A DNA stretch of 33,120 nt from JACCQS01 sp050999295 (GCA_050999295.1 JBPCPI010000101.1:1-33120), one strand, 5' to 3'; positions 1 through 9,244 are shown, counted from the first letter of the stretch. A program made the numbers and translations. Notes: generated from the sequence alone by a model not told the origin.

Positions 1-1
1 C

Positions 2-625
2 CTGCCACACCGACTCACCCAGCTGCCCCATCTCGTGGCCCACGAGTCCTATCCCGGCCATCACACCGAGCACTGCCGCAAGGAGGCCAGACTCGTGGCC
101 GGCCAACAGCGGCGAGAACACACGGTATTCTTGGTGAACCCCCCGGAGTGCTTGATGGCCGAAGGACTTGCCGACCTTGGCATCTCGGTGACCGTCGGTG
201 AGCGGTGGGGTGCCTGGAACGAGGAGATCCTGCGAGACCTGGGGTTCTCTGTCGACGGGGAACTCGCCGAGCGGGTGTCCAAGGCCGCCGCCCCGCTCAA
301 CGACGTACGCCAAGATGCGGCGATCCTGTTGCACGACCGGGGACGCGGGCAGGAGGAGGTGCTGGACTTCCTGCAGCGATGGACCCTGGTGCCCCGCGAG
401 CGCGCCCAACAGTCCCTGCGCTTCCTCACTCATCCATTGTGGCGGGCCTACACCTCGACCTACGTCGAAGGTCATCGGCTGCTGTCCACCTGGCTGGACA
501 CGCGCCCGGCGGATGAGTCGGTCAACTCGCGGTTTCGTCGCCTGTTGGACGAGCCGCTCACACCAGGCCGCATCCTGGCCGAAGCCGACTGCCGACGCCA
601 CGTGGACAAGGACCTGCAGACGTGA
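2..625 (+). CDS. DUF885-family putative metallopeptidase, C-terminal part (5' end outside window)
   Basis: The frame is open from the first bases of the window, so this is the C-terminal ~207 residues of a longer protein. Near the start is a HESYPGHH motif, matching the HE-(G/A)-(Y/F)-PGHH signature of DUF885 proteins, which resemble zinc metallopeptidases; the His/Glu residues would be metal ligands or catalytic. The rest is mostly helical with many charged residues, as in that family, and no membrane segment is seen. Its stop overlaps the GTG start of the next gene (GTGA, 622-625), so the two are probably translationally coupled. Family assignment rests on the short motif and general character; substrate is unknown. 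Confidence 0.7.
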   Translation: MPHRLTQLPHLVAHESYPGHHTEHCRKEARLVAGQQRREHTVFLVNPPECLMAEGLADLGISVTVGERWGAWNEEILRDLGFSVDGELAERVSKAAAPLNDVRQDAAILLHDRGRGQEEVLDFLQRWTLVPRERAQQSLRFLTHPLWRAYTSTYVEGHRLLSTWLDTRPADESVNSRFRRLLDEPLTPGRILAEADCRRHVDKDLQT

Positions 626-861
626 CCCTAGCTGGTCGGGGCGGGAGGCGAACCCCGCCCGAGCGGCTGCGCGCTCGCTCGGTCTTCGTGGCAGCACTCC
701 TGGTCTTCCTGATCATCGGAATCGCACTGGTGGGCGACTTCGCAGACCAGTGGTGGCTGCTGCTGCTACCCGTCGCACTGCTCGTCGGACCGGCCCTGGC
801 GTTGCGCGGGGAGGACGGTCGTCAGCCAAACGGGCATCAGGAGACGTTGCCCGGGAGCTGA
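622..861 (+). CDS. small two-helix membrane protein, unknown function
   Basis: A 79-residue protein starting at a GTG that overlaps the stop of the DUF885 gene. A basic N-terminus (about residues 1-20, rich in Arg) precedes two hydrophobic stretches, roughly residues 21-37 and 43-61, separated by a short acidic turn (GDFADQ), so two transmembrane helices with both ends inside is the likely topology. The last ~18 residues are polar. No family was recognised. The 4-nt overlap and consistent GC-rich codon use support a real gene co-transcribed with its upstream neighbour. Confidence 0.6.
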   Translation: MTLAGRGGRRTPPERLRARSVFVAALLVFLIIGIALVGDFADQWWLLLLPVALLVGPALALRGEDGRQPNGHQETLPGS

Positions 862-1050
862 GTGATGTCTCCCGCGCGTGTCGTAGGACGGGGGGATGGC
901 GACCGCCGTACGGTCGACGCGGCGGTGCCGGATGTGCCGCCCTGGGAGGCCCCGACGGTGCTGACGCAATGGTCAGGAAAGGGCCGGTTCCTGGCCCTGT
1001 CGGGTCGGACCGGCGACCTTCGACCAGCCCGGGAGCGCAAGCTCTCGTAG
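862..1050 (+). CDS. doubtful small ORF between membrane protein and phoH2
   Basis: A 62-codon ORF begins (GTG ATG) directly after the stop of the preceding gene and ends just before phoH2; its stop codon overlaps the GGAG ribosome site of phoH2. About three quarters of third positions are G or C, compatible with coding in this genome, but GC content alone would give similar values. No motif or family was recognised. It may be a real coupled small protein or merely open spacer. Confidence 0.3.
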   Translation: MMSPARVVGRGDGDRRTVDAAVPDVPPWEAPTVLTQWSGKGRFLALSGRTGDLRPARERKLS

Positions 1051-1060
1051 GAGTCCGCGC

Positions 1061-2356
1061 GTGACCGATCGTCGTACCTACGTCCTCGACACCTCGGTTC
1101 TGCTCTCCGACCCCGGAGCTCTACGCCGCTTCGCCGAACACGACGTGGTGCTACCACTGGTCGTGATCGGCGAACTCGAGGACAAACGACATCACCCAGA
1201 GCTGGGTTGGTTCGCCCGCGAGTCCCTGCGCGTCCTGGACGACCTGCGGATCCTGCACGGCCGACTGGATGCGCCCGTGCCCGTGGGCCTGGCCGGGGGA
1301 ACGGTCCACGTCGAGTTGAACCATGCAGACGCCTCCGTCCTGCCGGCCGGATTCCGCAACGACGCCAACGATTCTCGGATCCTTGCGGTGGCACTGAACC
1401 TCGTCGCCGAAGGTCTCGACGTCGTGTTGGTGACCAAGGACATGCCGCTTCGGGTCAAAGCCGCCTCCGTCGGGCTGGCCGCCGACGAGTACCGTGCCCA
1501 CAACGCGGTGGACGCCGGCTGGACCGGGATGTCCGAGCTGGACGTCAGCAGCGAGGACGTGGACCTCCTCTACGCCGTGGACGAGCTGGAATTACCGTCC
1601 GAGTCCGAGCTGCCCTGCCACACCGGCCTGGTCCTGCTGTCCCCGCGGGGGTCGGCTCTGGGTCGGGTGACGGCGGACAAGAGGATCAGACTCGTACGCG
1701 GGGACCGGGAAGCCTTTGGGCTGCATGGACGTTCAGCCGAGCAGCGAATCGCACTGGACCTGTTGCTCGATCCGGAGATCGGGATCGTCTCGCTCGGCGG
1801 GCGTGCTGGGACCGGCAAGTCCGCGCTCGCGCTCTGCGCTGGACTTGAGTCGGTGATGGAGCGGCGGGCGCACAAGAAAGTCGTGGTCTTCCGACCGCTG
1901 TACGCCGTGGGCGGCCAGGAACTCGGCTATCTGCCGGGCAGCGAGAGCGAGAAGATGGGGCCCTGGGCGCAGGCGGTGTACGACACTCTCGGAGCCCTGG
2001 TCAGCGCCGACATGGTGGACGAGATCTCCGACCGGGGAATGCTGGAAGTTCTTCCCCTGACCCACATTCGTGGGCGTTCCCTGCACGACTCGTACGTCAT
2101 CGTCGACGAAGCTCAGTCGCTCGAGCGCGGAGTCCTGCTGACGGTGCTGTCCCGGTTGGGCTCAGGCTCGCGGGTGGTGCTCACTCACGACGTCGCGCAA
2201 CGGGACAACCTGCGGGTCGGTCGGCACGACGGGGTGACGGCGGTCATCGAGGCGCTGAAGGGGCATCCGCTGTTCGCCCACGTCACGCTCACTCGCTCCG
2301 AGCGATCCCCGATCGCGGCGCTGGTCACCGAGATGTTGGAGGACCTGCCGCTCTGA
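1061..2356 (+). CDS. phoH2: PIN-PhoH protein (PhoH2-type), RNA helicase/RNase
   Basis: A 431-residue protein with an N-terminal PIN nuclease domain (about 1-150) and a C-terminal PhoH ATPase domain (about 220-431). The PIN part shows YVLDTSVLL, the acidic GELED stretch, NDSRIL and VTKDMPL, giving the acidic metal-binding residues. The PhoH part shows a Walker A loop GRAGTGKS near residues 247-254 and a Walker B strand YVIVDEAQ near 345-352. PhoH2 proteins of mycobacteria are described as sequence-specific RNA helicase/ribonucleases. Start: GTG with GGAG at 1050-1053, 7 nt upstream. Length is usual for the family. Location before fumC/glpX matches M. tuberculosis Rv1095 (recalled). Confidence 0.92.
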   Translation: MTDRRTYVLDTSVLLSDPGALRRFAEHDVVLPLVVIGELEDKRHHPELGWFARESLRVLDDLRILHGRLDAPVPVGLAGGTVHVELNHADASVLPAGFRNDANDSRILAVALNLVAEGLDVVLVTKDMPLRVKAASVGLAADEYRAHNAVDAGWTGMSELDVSSEDVDLLYAVDELELPSESELPCHTGLVLLSPRGSALGRVTADKRIRLVRGDREAFGLHGRSAEQRIALDLLLDPEIGIVSLGGRAGTGKSALALCAGLESVMERRAHKKVVVFRPLYAVGGQELGYLPGSESEKMGPWAQAVYDTLGALVSADMVDEISDRGMLEVLPLTHIRGRSLHDSYVIVDEAQSLERGVLLTVLSRLGSGSRVVLTHDVAQRDNLRVGRHDGVTAVIEALKGHPLFAHVTLTRSERSPIAALVTEMLEDLPL

Positions 2357-2390
2357 GTGCTGGCTAGGCCCGACACGCTGCCCGCGCTGC

Positions 2391-2408
2391 CGGTTTGTCA
2401 GCAAACCG
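2391..2408 (+). terminator. hairpin after phoH2
   Basis: A perfect 7-bp stem (CGGTTTG/CAAACCG) with a 4-nt TCAG loop lies 35 nt after the phoH2 stop. There is no U-tract, which is common for actinobacterial terminators. It separates phoH2 from the promoter of the cupin-marR operon. Confidence 0.5.
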
Positions 2409-2429
2409 CGAAGGTGGGGTTCGACGCAC

Positions 2430-2481
2430 TTGACCAAGTAGTCAGTCTGTCTTACTGTAGCAGTCAAATAAACTGACTACT
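2430..2481 (+). promoter_or_regulatory. promoter with nested palindromic operator for cupin-marR
   Basis: A near-consensus promoter is visible: TTGACC at 2430-2435, a 17-bp spacer, and TACTGT at 2453-2458. Over it lie two 15-bp elements of the form CAGT-N7-ACTG (2443-2457 and 2461-2475), 18 bp apart, and an outer perfect 10-bp inverted repeat AGTAGTCAGT (2437-2446)/ACTGACTACT (2472-2481). All are symmetric about position 2459. This is the layout of two dimer sites on one promoter. The obvious candidate ligand is the MarR protein encoded second in the operon, i.e. autorepression; that last step is inference. Confidence 0.75.
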
Positions 2482-2495
2482 GAGGAGTTTTTCGC

Positions 2496-2867
2496 GTGCC
2501 GGTTGCCACCCTCTCGCAAGCACCCGAGTTCGTCTTTGGTGATGCGGTGTTCCGGTCCCTGGCCGTACCGTCGCGCGGCTCCACCCAGTTCGCCATCTGG
2601 GCGCTCGAGCTTGCACCCGGTATGTCCGGTGACGCGCACGGCCTGGACTGCGAGGAGGTCCTGGTGATCCACAGCGGACGGATCAGCGCCACGATCGGGA
2701 CGCAGGAGATCCAAGCCGGCCCCGGGGATGCCGTGATCGTGCCACCGCAGACATCCTTCGTGCTGCGCAACGCCGGCCCCGAGCCGGTGCACGCGACTGC
2801 CGTCACCACGGCCGGTTTCCAGGCCACGTTGGGGGACAAGACGATGATCCCGCCGTGGTCCATCTAA
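2496..2867 (+). CDS. cupin-domain protein
   Basis: A 123-residue single-domain protein with the cupin 2 pattern. The first motif region is around residues 45-65 (GDAHGLDCEEVLVIHSGRI) and the second around 75-100 (GDAVIVPPQT, then VHATAV). The usual motif-1 His-x-His is reduced to a single His with Glu nearby, so metal binding cannot be assumed. Start: GTG, with GAGGAG at 2482-2487 8 nt upstream. It overlaps marR by 13 nt, so both are one operon. Cupins paired with a MarR regulator are often small-molecule sensors or enzymes of an inducible response; the ligand is not evident. Confidence 0.8.
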   Translation: MPVATLSQAPEFVFGDAVFRSLAVPSRGSTQFAIWALELAPGMSGDAHGLDCEEVLVIHSGRISATIGTQEIQAGPGDAVIVPPQTSFVLRNAGPEPVHATAVTTAGFQATLGDKTMIPPWSI

Positions 2868-3382
2868 GCGATTCCTTCGCTGCGGGCGTGGAAGCCGGGG
2901 ACGGCACTCCCGGCTCGCCTCCGACGACGCTTCCACTGCCGGCTCTGCTGGCGTTGGCGACCCGCGTTGTCACCGAGTCCGTTCACGCCGGGCTGACCGC
3001 AGCGGGATTCGGCGACATCCGCCCGGCGCACGGCTACGCCTTTTCGTTGATCGCCGTCCGAGGGGTAGCAACCGGCGTCGAGATTGCTGCTCACCTTGGT
3101 ATGTCGAAGCAGTCGGCGAAGGTTCTCGTCGACCACCTCGAGGCAGCCGGATATGTCACGCGGAAACGGGACGACCGGGATCGCCGAGCCCGGGTCGTCT
3201 CGCTGACCGACCGGGCCTGGGCCTGCATCGAGGCCGGAACCCGGCTGTGGGCTGAAACGGAGGCGAACCTCCGAGCAGCCGTCGGGGACGAGGCACTCGA
3301 CTCGGCCCGGCTGGTCCTGGCCCACGTCGCGCGTACGCACATCGGCCCGAACGAGGCCATCCTCCTGCGCCCGCCGCGCTGA
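2855..3382 (+). CDS. MarR-family transcriptional regulator
   Basis: A 175-residue protein with a winged helix-turn-helix about residues 65-125. The recognition region is TGVEIAAHLGMSKQSAKVLV and the wing contains RDDRDRRARVVSLT, the D-x-R-D-x-R pattern typical of MarR. Flanking helices (about 28-55 and 125-165) would form the dimer interface. Its start lies inside the 3' end of the cupin gene (13-nt overlap), implying translational coupling. The palindromic operator at 2437-2481 is the probable autoregulatory site. The 3' half faces an antisense extension of the AbiEi-type gene (3091-4473). Confidence 0.88.
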   Translation: MVHLSDSFAAGVEAGDGTPGSPPTTLPLPALLALATRVVTESVHAGLTAAGFGDIRPAHGYAFSLIAVRGVATGVEIAAHLGMSKQSAKVLVDHLEAAGYVTRKRDDRDRRARVVSLTDRAWACIEAGTRLWAETEANLRAAVGDEALDSARLVLAHVARTHIGPNEAILLRPPR

Positions 3383-4473
3383 GGTCCGCCGCCACAAGAC
3401 CGCCCGGACGTAGGTATCCGCCTTCGGCGTGCAATCCACCCGATTTGGATGCATCGCCGGTAAAGCATCAGGTGCAAAGCGTCCGCAACGGGTGTGCTGC
3501 GGGGAGGGTGCCTGGCGGCGCGGAAGTCTTTTCCGCTCTCAGGTCCTCCTGCCTCTGTCCAGGGCCGTTGCATGCGGGCGGCAACCAGCCCGTGCACGTC
3601 GAGGTCGGCCCAGGTCCACCGGGTGACCTGCCAGCCGGCATCGCGGATAGCGTCCTCGCGGCGCTTCTCCTCGAAGACCGCATCGCCCGCGGACTGGCCC
3701 GGCCGGAGCAGCCGCCCGTACTTCACGCGCCCGTCGAACTCGCCCAGCACCTTCTCCTGCGGATATCCGAAGTCGCCGCGGCCCAGGAAATAACCACCGT
3801 CGGCATACACCGGGACCTGAAGACCGGTCGGCGGCAGCCGGGCCTCGGCCAGCAGTATTCGGCTGCGGCTCTCGCCGACGCTCTCGCTGCGGCCGTCGGC
3901 GAACTGCACGATGCGGGCTGCCTTGCGACTGCCCCGCGTTCCGACCATGTCCTCCAGTCCGGCCCAGAGCAACGCCGGAGTCGTCAAGACCTGGTTCAGA
4001 GCGGCGTCGGCGGCGATCAGCGCCGGGACGAACCCGATCAGCCGCCCCAGGTCCAGGATCGTTCGAGTAGGGGTCGTCACTGGCAGGCCGTCGGCGACCG
4101 TGACCTCATCGGGGCCGAGCCGGCAGACGTGACAGCTCAGATTCCGGTCGGAGTCGCATTTGGCGGGTGGGGTCCTGGTCACGTGCACCGCGGTCAGCGG
4201 GACCGACCACAACGGCAGACCGTGCAGAACAGCGGCGGACTGATGGCTGATCACGGCCGGCCGGCGCAGTTTCGTCAGCGTGGCCTGGATCAATAGGCGA
4301 TGGCGCTCCCGTCGGTTCAGCGCCGCAGCGGCGGAGCCGGCTACGTAGGCACCACCGCGAAGCGACGTCCACAGCCCCGACCGTCGGCGCCGAGCGATCT
4401 CCCCGTCGCTATACCCGTCGGCGTGCGCCTCCGGGCGCAGGATCAGGCTCGTCGCGTTCTGTTCATCCAGCAT
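3091..4473 (-). CDS. AbiEi-like / DUF559 (Vsr-like) protein with anomalous 3' end
   Basis: The first ~300 residues match a protein type common in actinobacteria. An N-terminal AbiEi-like winged helix (SDGEIARRRRSGLW, GGAYV) is followed by SHQSAAVLHGLPLW and TTPTRTILDLGR, then a C-terminal DUF559 nuclease-like part with GEFDGRVKYGR, EKRREDAIRDAGW and VTRWTWADL. In that family the protein normally ends shortly after the last motif (near position 3540 here). This frame instead stays open to 3091, 292 nt into the opposite-strand marR gene, giving 460 residues with a basic, low-complexity tail. A lost stop or frameshift around 3470-3570 is likely. Start ATG at 4473 is preferred over GTG at 4533 because family similarity begins there; no good ribosome site is seen. 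Possible roles are antitoxin-like regulation or nuclease activity; neither is established. Confidence 0.65.
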   Translation of the reverse strand: MLDEQNATSLILRPEAHADGYSDGEIARRRRSGLWTSLRGGAYVAGSAAAALNRRERHRLLIQATLTKLRRPAVISHQSAAVLHGLPLWSVPLTAVHVTRTPPAKCDSDRNLSCHVCRLGPDEVTVADGLPVTTPTRTILDLGRLIGFVPALIAADAALNQVLTTPALLWAGLEDMVGTRGSRKAARIVQFADGRSESVGESRSRILLAEARLPPTGLQVPVYADGGYFLGRGDFGYPQEKVLGEFDGRVKYGRLLRPGQSAGDAVFEEKRREDAIRDAGWQVTRWTWADLDVHGLVAARMQRPWTEAGGPESGKDFRAARHPPRSTPVADALHLMLYRRCIQIGWIARRRRIPTSGRSCGGGPQRGGRRRMASFGPMCVRATWARTSRAESSASSPTAARRFASVSAHSRVPASMQAQARSVSETTRARRSRSSRFRVTYPAASRWSTRTFADCFDIPR

Positions 4474-4647
4474 GCACCCACTCTGAATGGCTCGTTGCAG
4501 GCCGGCGGGCACTCCGCGACAATGTGGACACACCCCACAAATCCACAGCCCGTTGTTGGCCGCATTCCACCCATCTCAGGCGCGTTCCACCTGACGCATC
4601 AGAAGGTATGGGCACGGATCGGGTGGTATGCGGAAGCGGGCAGCAGG

Positions 4648-6069
4648 TCAGGGGTGGGTCATGGACAACACGTCCAGAGCCGCGTCGAGCTGCTCCTCGG
4701 TGAGCTTGCCGTCTCGTACGTACCCACGCTCGAGAACCACCTCACGGATGGTCTTGCGCTCGGCCAATGATTGTTTCGCGACCTTGGCCGCTTCGTCATA
4801 TCCGATGTAGTGGTTCAGCGGGGTCACGATCGACGGCGAGGATTCGGCGAACTCGCGACAACGCTCCACGTCGGCCTCGATCCCGTCGATGCACCGGTCG
4901 GCGAACAGGCGGGAGATGTTGGCCAGCAAGCGAATTGACTCGAGCAGGTTGCGGGCGATGACGGGCAGCATCACATTGAGCTCGAAGTTGCCGGCCGATC
5001 CGCCGAAAGCCACCGCCGCATCGTTGCCGATCACCTGGGCGACCACCTGGCAGACCGCCTCGGGAATGACCGGGTTCACCTTGCCCGGCATGATCGAGGA
5101 ACCCGGCTGCAGGTCGGGTAGTCGTATCTCACCCAGCCCCGCCCGGGGTCCCGACCCCATCCACCGCAGGTCATTGGCGATCTTGTACAGCGAGATCGCG
5201 ATCACCCGCAGCACGCCCGAGGCCTCGACCAGCGCATCCCGGGATGCTTGGGCCTCGAAATGGTCGCGCGCCTCGGTGAGTGGCAGCTCCATGTCCGCGG
5301 CCAGCGCGGCAATCACCTCGCCGCCGAACCCGGCGGGGGCATTGATCCCGGTCCCCACCGCCGTACCGCCCAGTGGCAGTTCACCGATGCGGGGCAGCGC
5401 ATCCCGCAACCGCTCGACCCCGAAGCGCACGGCAGCCGCGTACCCGCCGAACTCCTGGCCCAGGGTCACCGGCGTGGCATCCATCAGGTGGGTGCGGCCG
5501 GACTTGACCACCGAGGCGAACTCTTCGGCCTTCCTGGACAGCGAGGCGCTGAGGTGCTCCAACGCCGGGATCAGCGCCCGCACGATCGAGCGGGTCGCGG
5601 CGATATGAATCGCCGCCGGAAACTGGTCGTTGGAGGAGAACGGGTCGTTGACGTCGTCATTGGGGTGCACCGTCGCCCCGTCGCCCAGGCTCTCCGCGGC
5701 CAGCGTCGCGATGACCTCGTTGGCGTTCATGTTCGACGACGTTCCGGAGCCGGTCTGGAAGACGTCGACGGGGAAGTGCGCGTCCCAGTCCCCTTTGGCG
5801 ACCTCGATCGCGGCGTCATGGATGGCGGTTGCCTTCGCCGGATCGAGCCGGCCGCTTTCCCCACGCAGCCGGGCGCTGGCACCCTTGATCGAGGCGATCG
5901 CGCCGATGAGTTCCCGGTCGATTCCCTGAAGGGAGACCGGGAAGTTCTCGACCGCACGCTGGGTCTGCGCCCGGTACTTCGCCCACGCGGGGATGGCGAT
6001 CTCGCCCATCGAGTCGTGCTCGATCCGCACGTCCTGAACGTGTGCTTGTCGGACCGTCTCCTCGACCAC
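4648..6069 (-). CDS. fumC: class II fumarate hydratase
   Basis: Catalyses reversible hydration of fumarate to L-malate in the TCA cycle; a soluble homotetramer. The 473-residue protein shows the family regions TGSGTSSNMN (about 106-115), GRTHLMDATP (about 191-200, with the His of the active site) and the signature SSIMPGKVNP (about 324-333), whose Ser is the catalytic base region. The N-terminus has IEHDSMGEIAIPA and RAQTQRAVENFP as expected. Start: GTG at 6069 is chosen because GAGGAG (6075-6080) sits 5 nt upstream; an in-frame GTG at 6075 would overlap it. Its neighbourhood with glpX, though now separated by gltA and membrane protein genes, is the usual actinobacterial one. Confidence 0.96.
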   Translation of the reverse strand: MVEETVRQAHVQDVRIEHDSMGEIAIPAWAKYRAQTQRAVENFPVSLQGIDRELIGAIASIKGASARLRGESGRLDPAKATAIHDAAIEVAKGDWDAHFPVDVFQTGSGTSSNMNANEVIATLAAESLGDGATVHPNDDVNDPFSSNDQFPAAIHIAATRSIVRALIPALEHLSASLSRKAEEFASVVKSGRTHLMDATPVTLGQEFGGYAAAVRFGVERLRDALPRIGELPLGGTAVGTGINAPAGFGGEVIAALAADMELPLTEARDHFEAQASRDALVEASGVLRVIAISLYKIANDLRWMGSGPRAGLGEIRLPDLQPGSSIMPGKVNPVIPEAVCQVVAQVIGNDAAVAFGGSAGNFELNVMLPVIARNLLESIRLLANISRLFADRCIDGIEADVERCREFAESSPSIVTPLNHYIGYDEAAKVAKQSLAERKTIREVVLERGYVRDGKLTEEQLDAALDVLSMTHP

Positions 6070-6257
6070 GTTCACTCCTCAATCAGCCGTGATGCCTGCC
6101 AGCCGACTCTAATGAAGATCAGCGAGTCACCGCAGGCATGTTCGAAACCCATTGCGGGCACCCACCGTCTATCGTGTGGCGCCGAGCCTTTGCAGCCATG
6201 ACCTGCCCGGGAATACAGCTGCCCGGGAATTCAGCTAGTCGGAACGGAGAACAAGCA

Positions 6258-6995
6258 ATGAGTCAGCCCCCATACGGTCAAGGCGGCTACGACCCCAATC
6301 AGGGGGGGTATGACCCCCATCAGGGATACCCCCAGCAAGGCGGCGGTCAGCCGGATCAGGGGTACGGCCAGCCGGGCGGTTACGATCCGAACCAGAGCTA
6401 CGGCCAGCCGGGCGGTTACGACCCGAACCAGGGGTACGGCCAGCCAGCCGGTGGCTACCAGCAGGGTGGCTACCAGCAGGGTGGCTACGGCCAGGGCGGC
6501 GGGTACGGCGGACCCGGTGGCTATGGCCAGCCACCGAAGAACAACACGAACATGATCATCGCCGCGATCGTGGCGGCGGTGCTCATCATCGGCGGTGGGG
6601 TGACCGCCTTCTTGCTGCTCAGTAACGACGACGAGCCGACAACGACGGCCACCTCTGATTCAACCGATACGCAGGAAAGCGGCGGACCTACCGCTACGCC
6701 TCCGGAGCCACCCAACATCCCGGAAAACACCGATGGTGGCGGTGAAACCGATGAGACCGGCGGGTCCGGCGATCTCCCACCCGCGGCCTCGCCGGAGGGC
6801 TTGGGCGATGATCCCGAAATGGACGCCCTAGCCCAGGATTGCTTCGACGGCGACATGGCAGCCTGCGACGCCCTGTTCGTCGCCGCCGTGGACGTGCCAG
6901 GGGCCGAGGAGTATCTCGACTACGGCAACACCTGCGGCAACCGAGTGCCCGAAGAAGATGTGAACGCGCGGATCTGCACCGACATCTTTCCGTGA
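6258..6995 (+). CDS. membrane protein with Gly/Tyr/Gln/Pro-rich tail and secreted Cys domain (paralog 1)
   Basis: A 245-residue, single-pass protein. Residues 1-98 are low complexity, built from Y-G-Q-P-G-G-Y-D-P-N-Q-type repeats (36-bp DNA units at 6363-6434, 15-bp units at 6450-6479). A transmembrane helix follows (IIAAIVAAVLIIGGG and on, about 100-121). Next comes an acidic Thr/Gly/Pro linker and then a small C-terminal domain (about 188-245) with MDALAQDCFDGDMAACD, YGNTCGNR and a final Cys: four cysteines, likely two disulfides outside the membrane. Start ATG has GGAGA (6246-6250) 7 nt upstream. It is homologous in layout and C-terminal domain to the next gene, a tandem duplication. Position next to fumC matches the Gly/Pro-rich membrane protein Rv1097c (recalled). 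Function unknown. Confidence 0.85.
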   Translation: MSQPPYGQGGYDPNQGGYDPHQGYPQQGGGQPDQGYGQPGGYDPNQSYGQPGGYDPNQGYGQPAGGYQQGGYQQGGYGQGGGYGGPGGYGQPPKNNTNMIIAAIVAAVLIIGGGVTAFLLLSNDDEPTTTATSDSTDTQESGGPTATPPEPPNIPENTDGGGETDETGGSGDLPPAASPEGLGDDPEMDALAQDCFDGDMAACDALFVAAVDVPGAEEYLDYGNTCGNRVPEEDVNARICTDIFP

Positions 6996-7045
6996 CGGTC
7001 GACTTCCGCGCGGTTGACCGCACGAAAACCTCACATCCGATGGGA

Positions 7046-7051
7046 TACGGT
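7046..7051 (+). promoter_or_regulatory. -10-like hexamer, probable leaderless start of paralog 2
   Basis: TACGGT fits the actinobacterial TANNNT -10 pattern and ends 7 nt before the GTG at 7059. No Shine-Dalgarno sequence is present before that GTG, so the transcript probably begins at or next to the start codon. Confidence 0.4.
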
Positions 7052-7058
7052 CGCGCGC

Positions 7059-7841
7059 GTGTCGATGCCTCCTAATCAACCGCCGATGGGCGGCTATCCC
7101 CAGTCAGGTGAAGGCGGATACCACCCCGGCGGGCCGCCGGGTTCGGGTGGACCGTCCCAGAGCGGATGGTCGGCCGGTCCGGATCCGACCCAGCAGTACG
7201 GCCAGCCGACCTACGGTGCCCCGCCGAGCGGTTATCAACCGGCTGACGTCTTCACTCCCGCGCAGGGCGGTTACGGCCAGCCCGACCCGCAATGGGGCCA
7301 GCCAGCCGGCTATCCGGGTGGGGGCGGCTACGGATCTGGGGGACCGCCGCCCAAGCGGTCCCCGCTCCCGTGGATCATCGGGGTCCTTGTCGCGCTCCTC
7401 GTAGCCGGTGGAGTGCTGCTGTTCTTCTTGTTGAAGGACGACTCACCGACAACGGTCGCGACCACCACCTCCGCCACCTCCTCCGCTGAGCCGACCACCG
7501 AGGAAGAGACCACCGAGGAAGAGAACACCGAGGAAGAGACCACCGAGGAGACCGGCTCACCCACGCCGACGCCCGAAGTAGGACCGCCCCCACCGGCCGG
7601 TGCCCCCGCGCCCGTCGGCAGCGGAGATGCCAACATCGACGCTCTGGCTCAAGGTTGTTTCAGTGGCGACATGCAGGCATGTGACGACCTCTACGAAGCC
7701 ACTGCCGGGCCTGACGCTGACAACCCGGACCCGACTCCGGAGCTAGAGCCCTTCTTCGACTATGCGTTCACCTGCGGTGACCGGTTGACCGAGACAGAGG
7801 TCGCAAAGCGCTTCTGCCTCGAGATCTATCCAGACGCCTGA
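7059..7841 (+). CDS. membrane protein with Gly/Pro/Gln-rich tail and secreted Cys domain (paralog 2)
   Basis: A 260-residue protein with the same plan as the preceding gene. The cytosolic tail is about 1-105, rich in Gly, Pro, Gln and Tyr. One transmembrane helix follows (LPWIIGVLVALLVAGGVLLFFLL, about 108-128, split here for description), then a Thr/Glu linker made of TTEEE pentads (15-bp DNA repeats about 7490-7551). The C-terminal domain has IDALAQGCFSGDMQACDDLY, FTCGDR and a last Cys near the end. Four cysteines are conserved between the two paralogs while the linkers differ completely, so the secreted domain is the part under selection. Start GTG 7059 (alternative ATG 7065); no ribosome site. 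Function unknown; a cell-envelope role is inference. Confidence 0.83.
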   Translation: MSMPPNQPPMGGYPQSGEGGYHPGGPPGSGGPSQSGWSAGPDPTQQYGQPTYGAPPSGYQPADVFTPAQGGYGQPDPQWGQPAGYPGGGGYGSGGPPPKRSPLPWIIGVLVALLVAGGVLLFFLLKDDSPTTVATTTSATSSAEPTTEEETTEEENTEEETTEETGSPTPTPEVGPPPPAGAPAPVGSGDANIDALAQGCFSGDMQACDDLYEATAGPDADNPDPTPELEPFFDYAFTCGDRLTETEVAKRFCLEIYPDA

Positions 7842-7924
7842 GTGAGGTCACCTCGAGATCGGGATGATCCCGCCCCCTGCTGATCAGGACCCGAATCGGT
7901 GGCCTCCCGTGCCGGGCGAGCGGG

Positions 7925-9244
<1,320 letters not shown>

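Noticed and set aside
837..1394. 185-codon minus-strand ORF
   Set aside because: Covers the 5' end of phoH2 on the opposite strand; Arg-rich with no domain.
3445..4296. 283-codon plus-strand ORF
   Set aside because: Antisense to the AbiEi/DUF559-type gene; no recognisable domain and Gln/Arg-rich shadow composition.
5248..6201. 317-codon plus-strand ORF
   Set aside because: Antisense to fumC, which has full family motifs.
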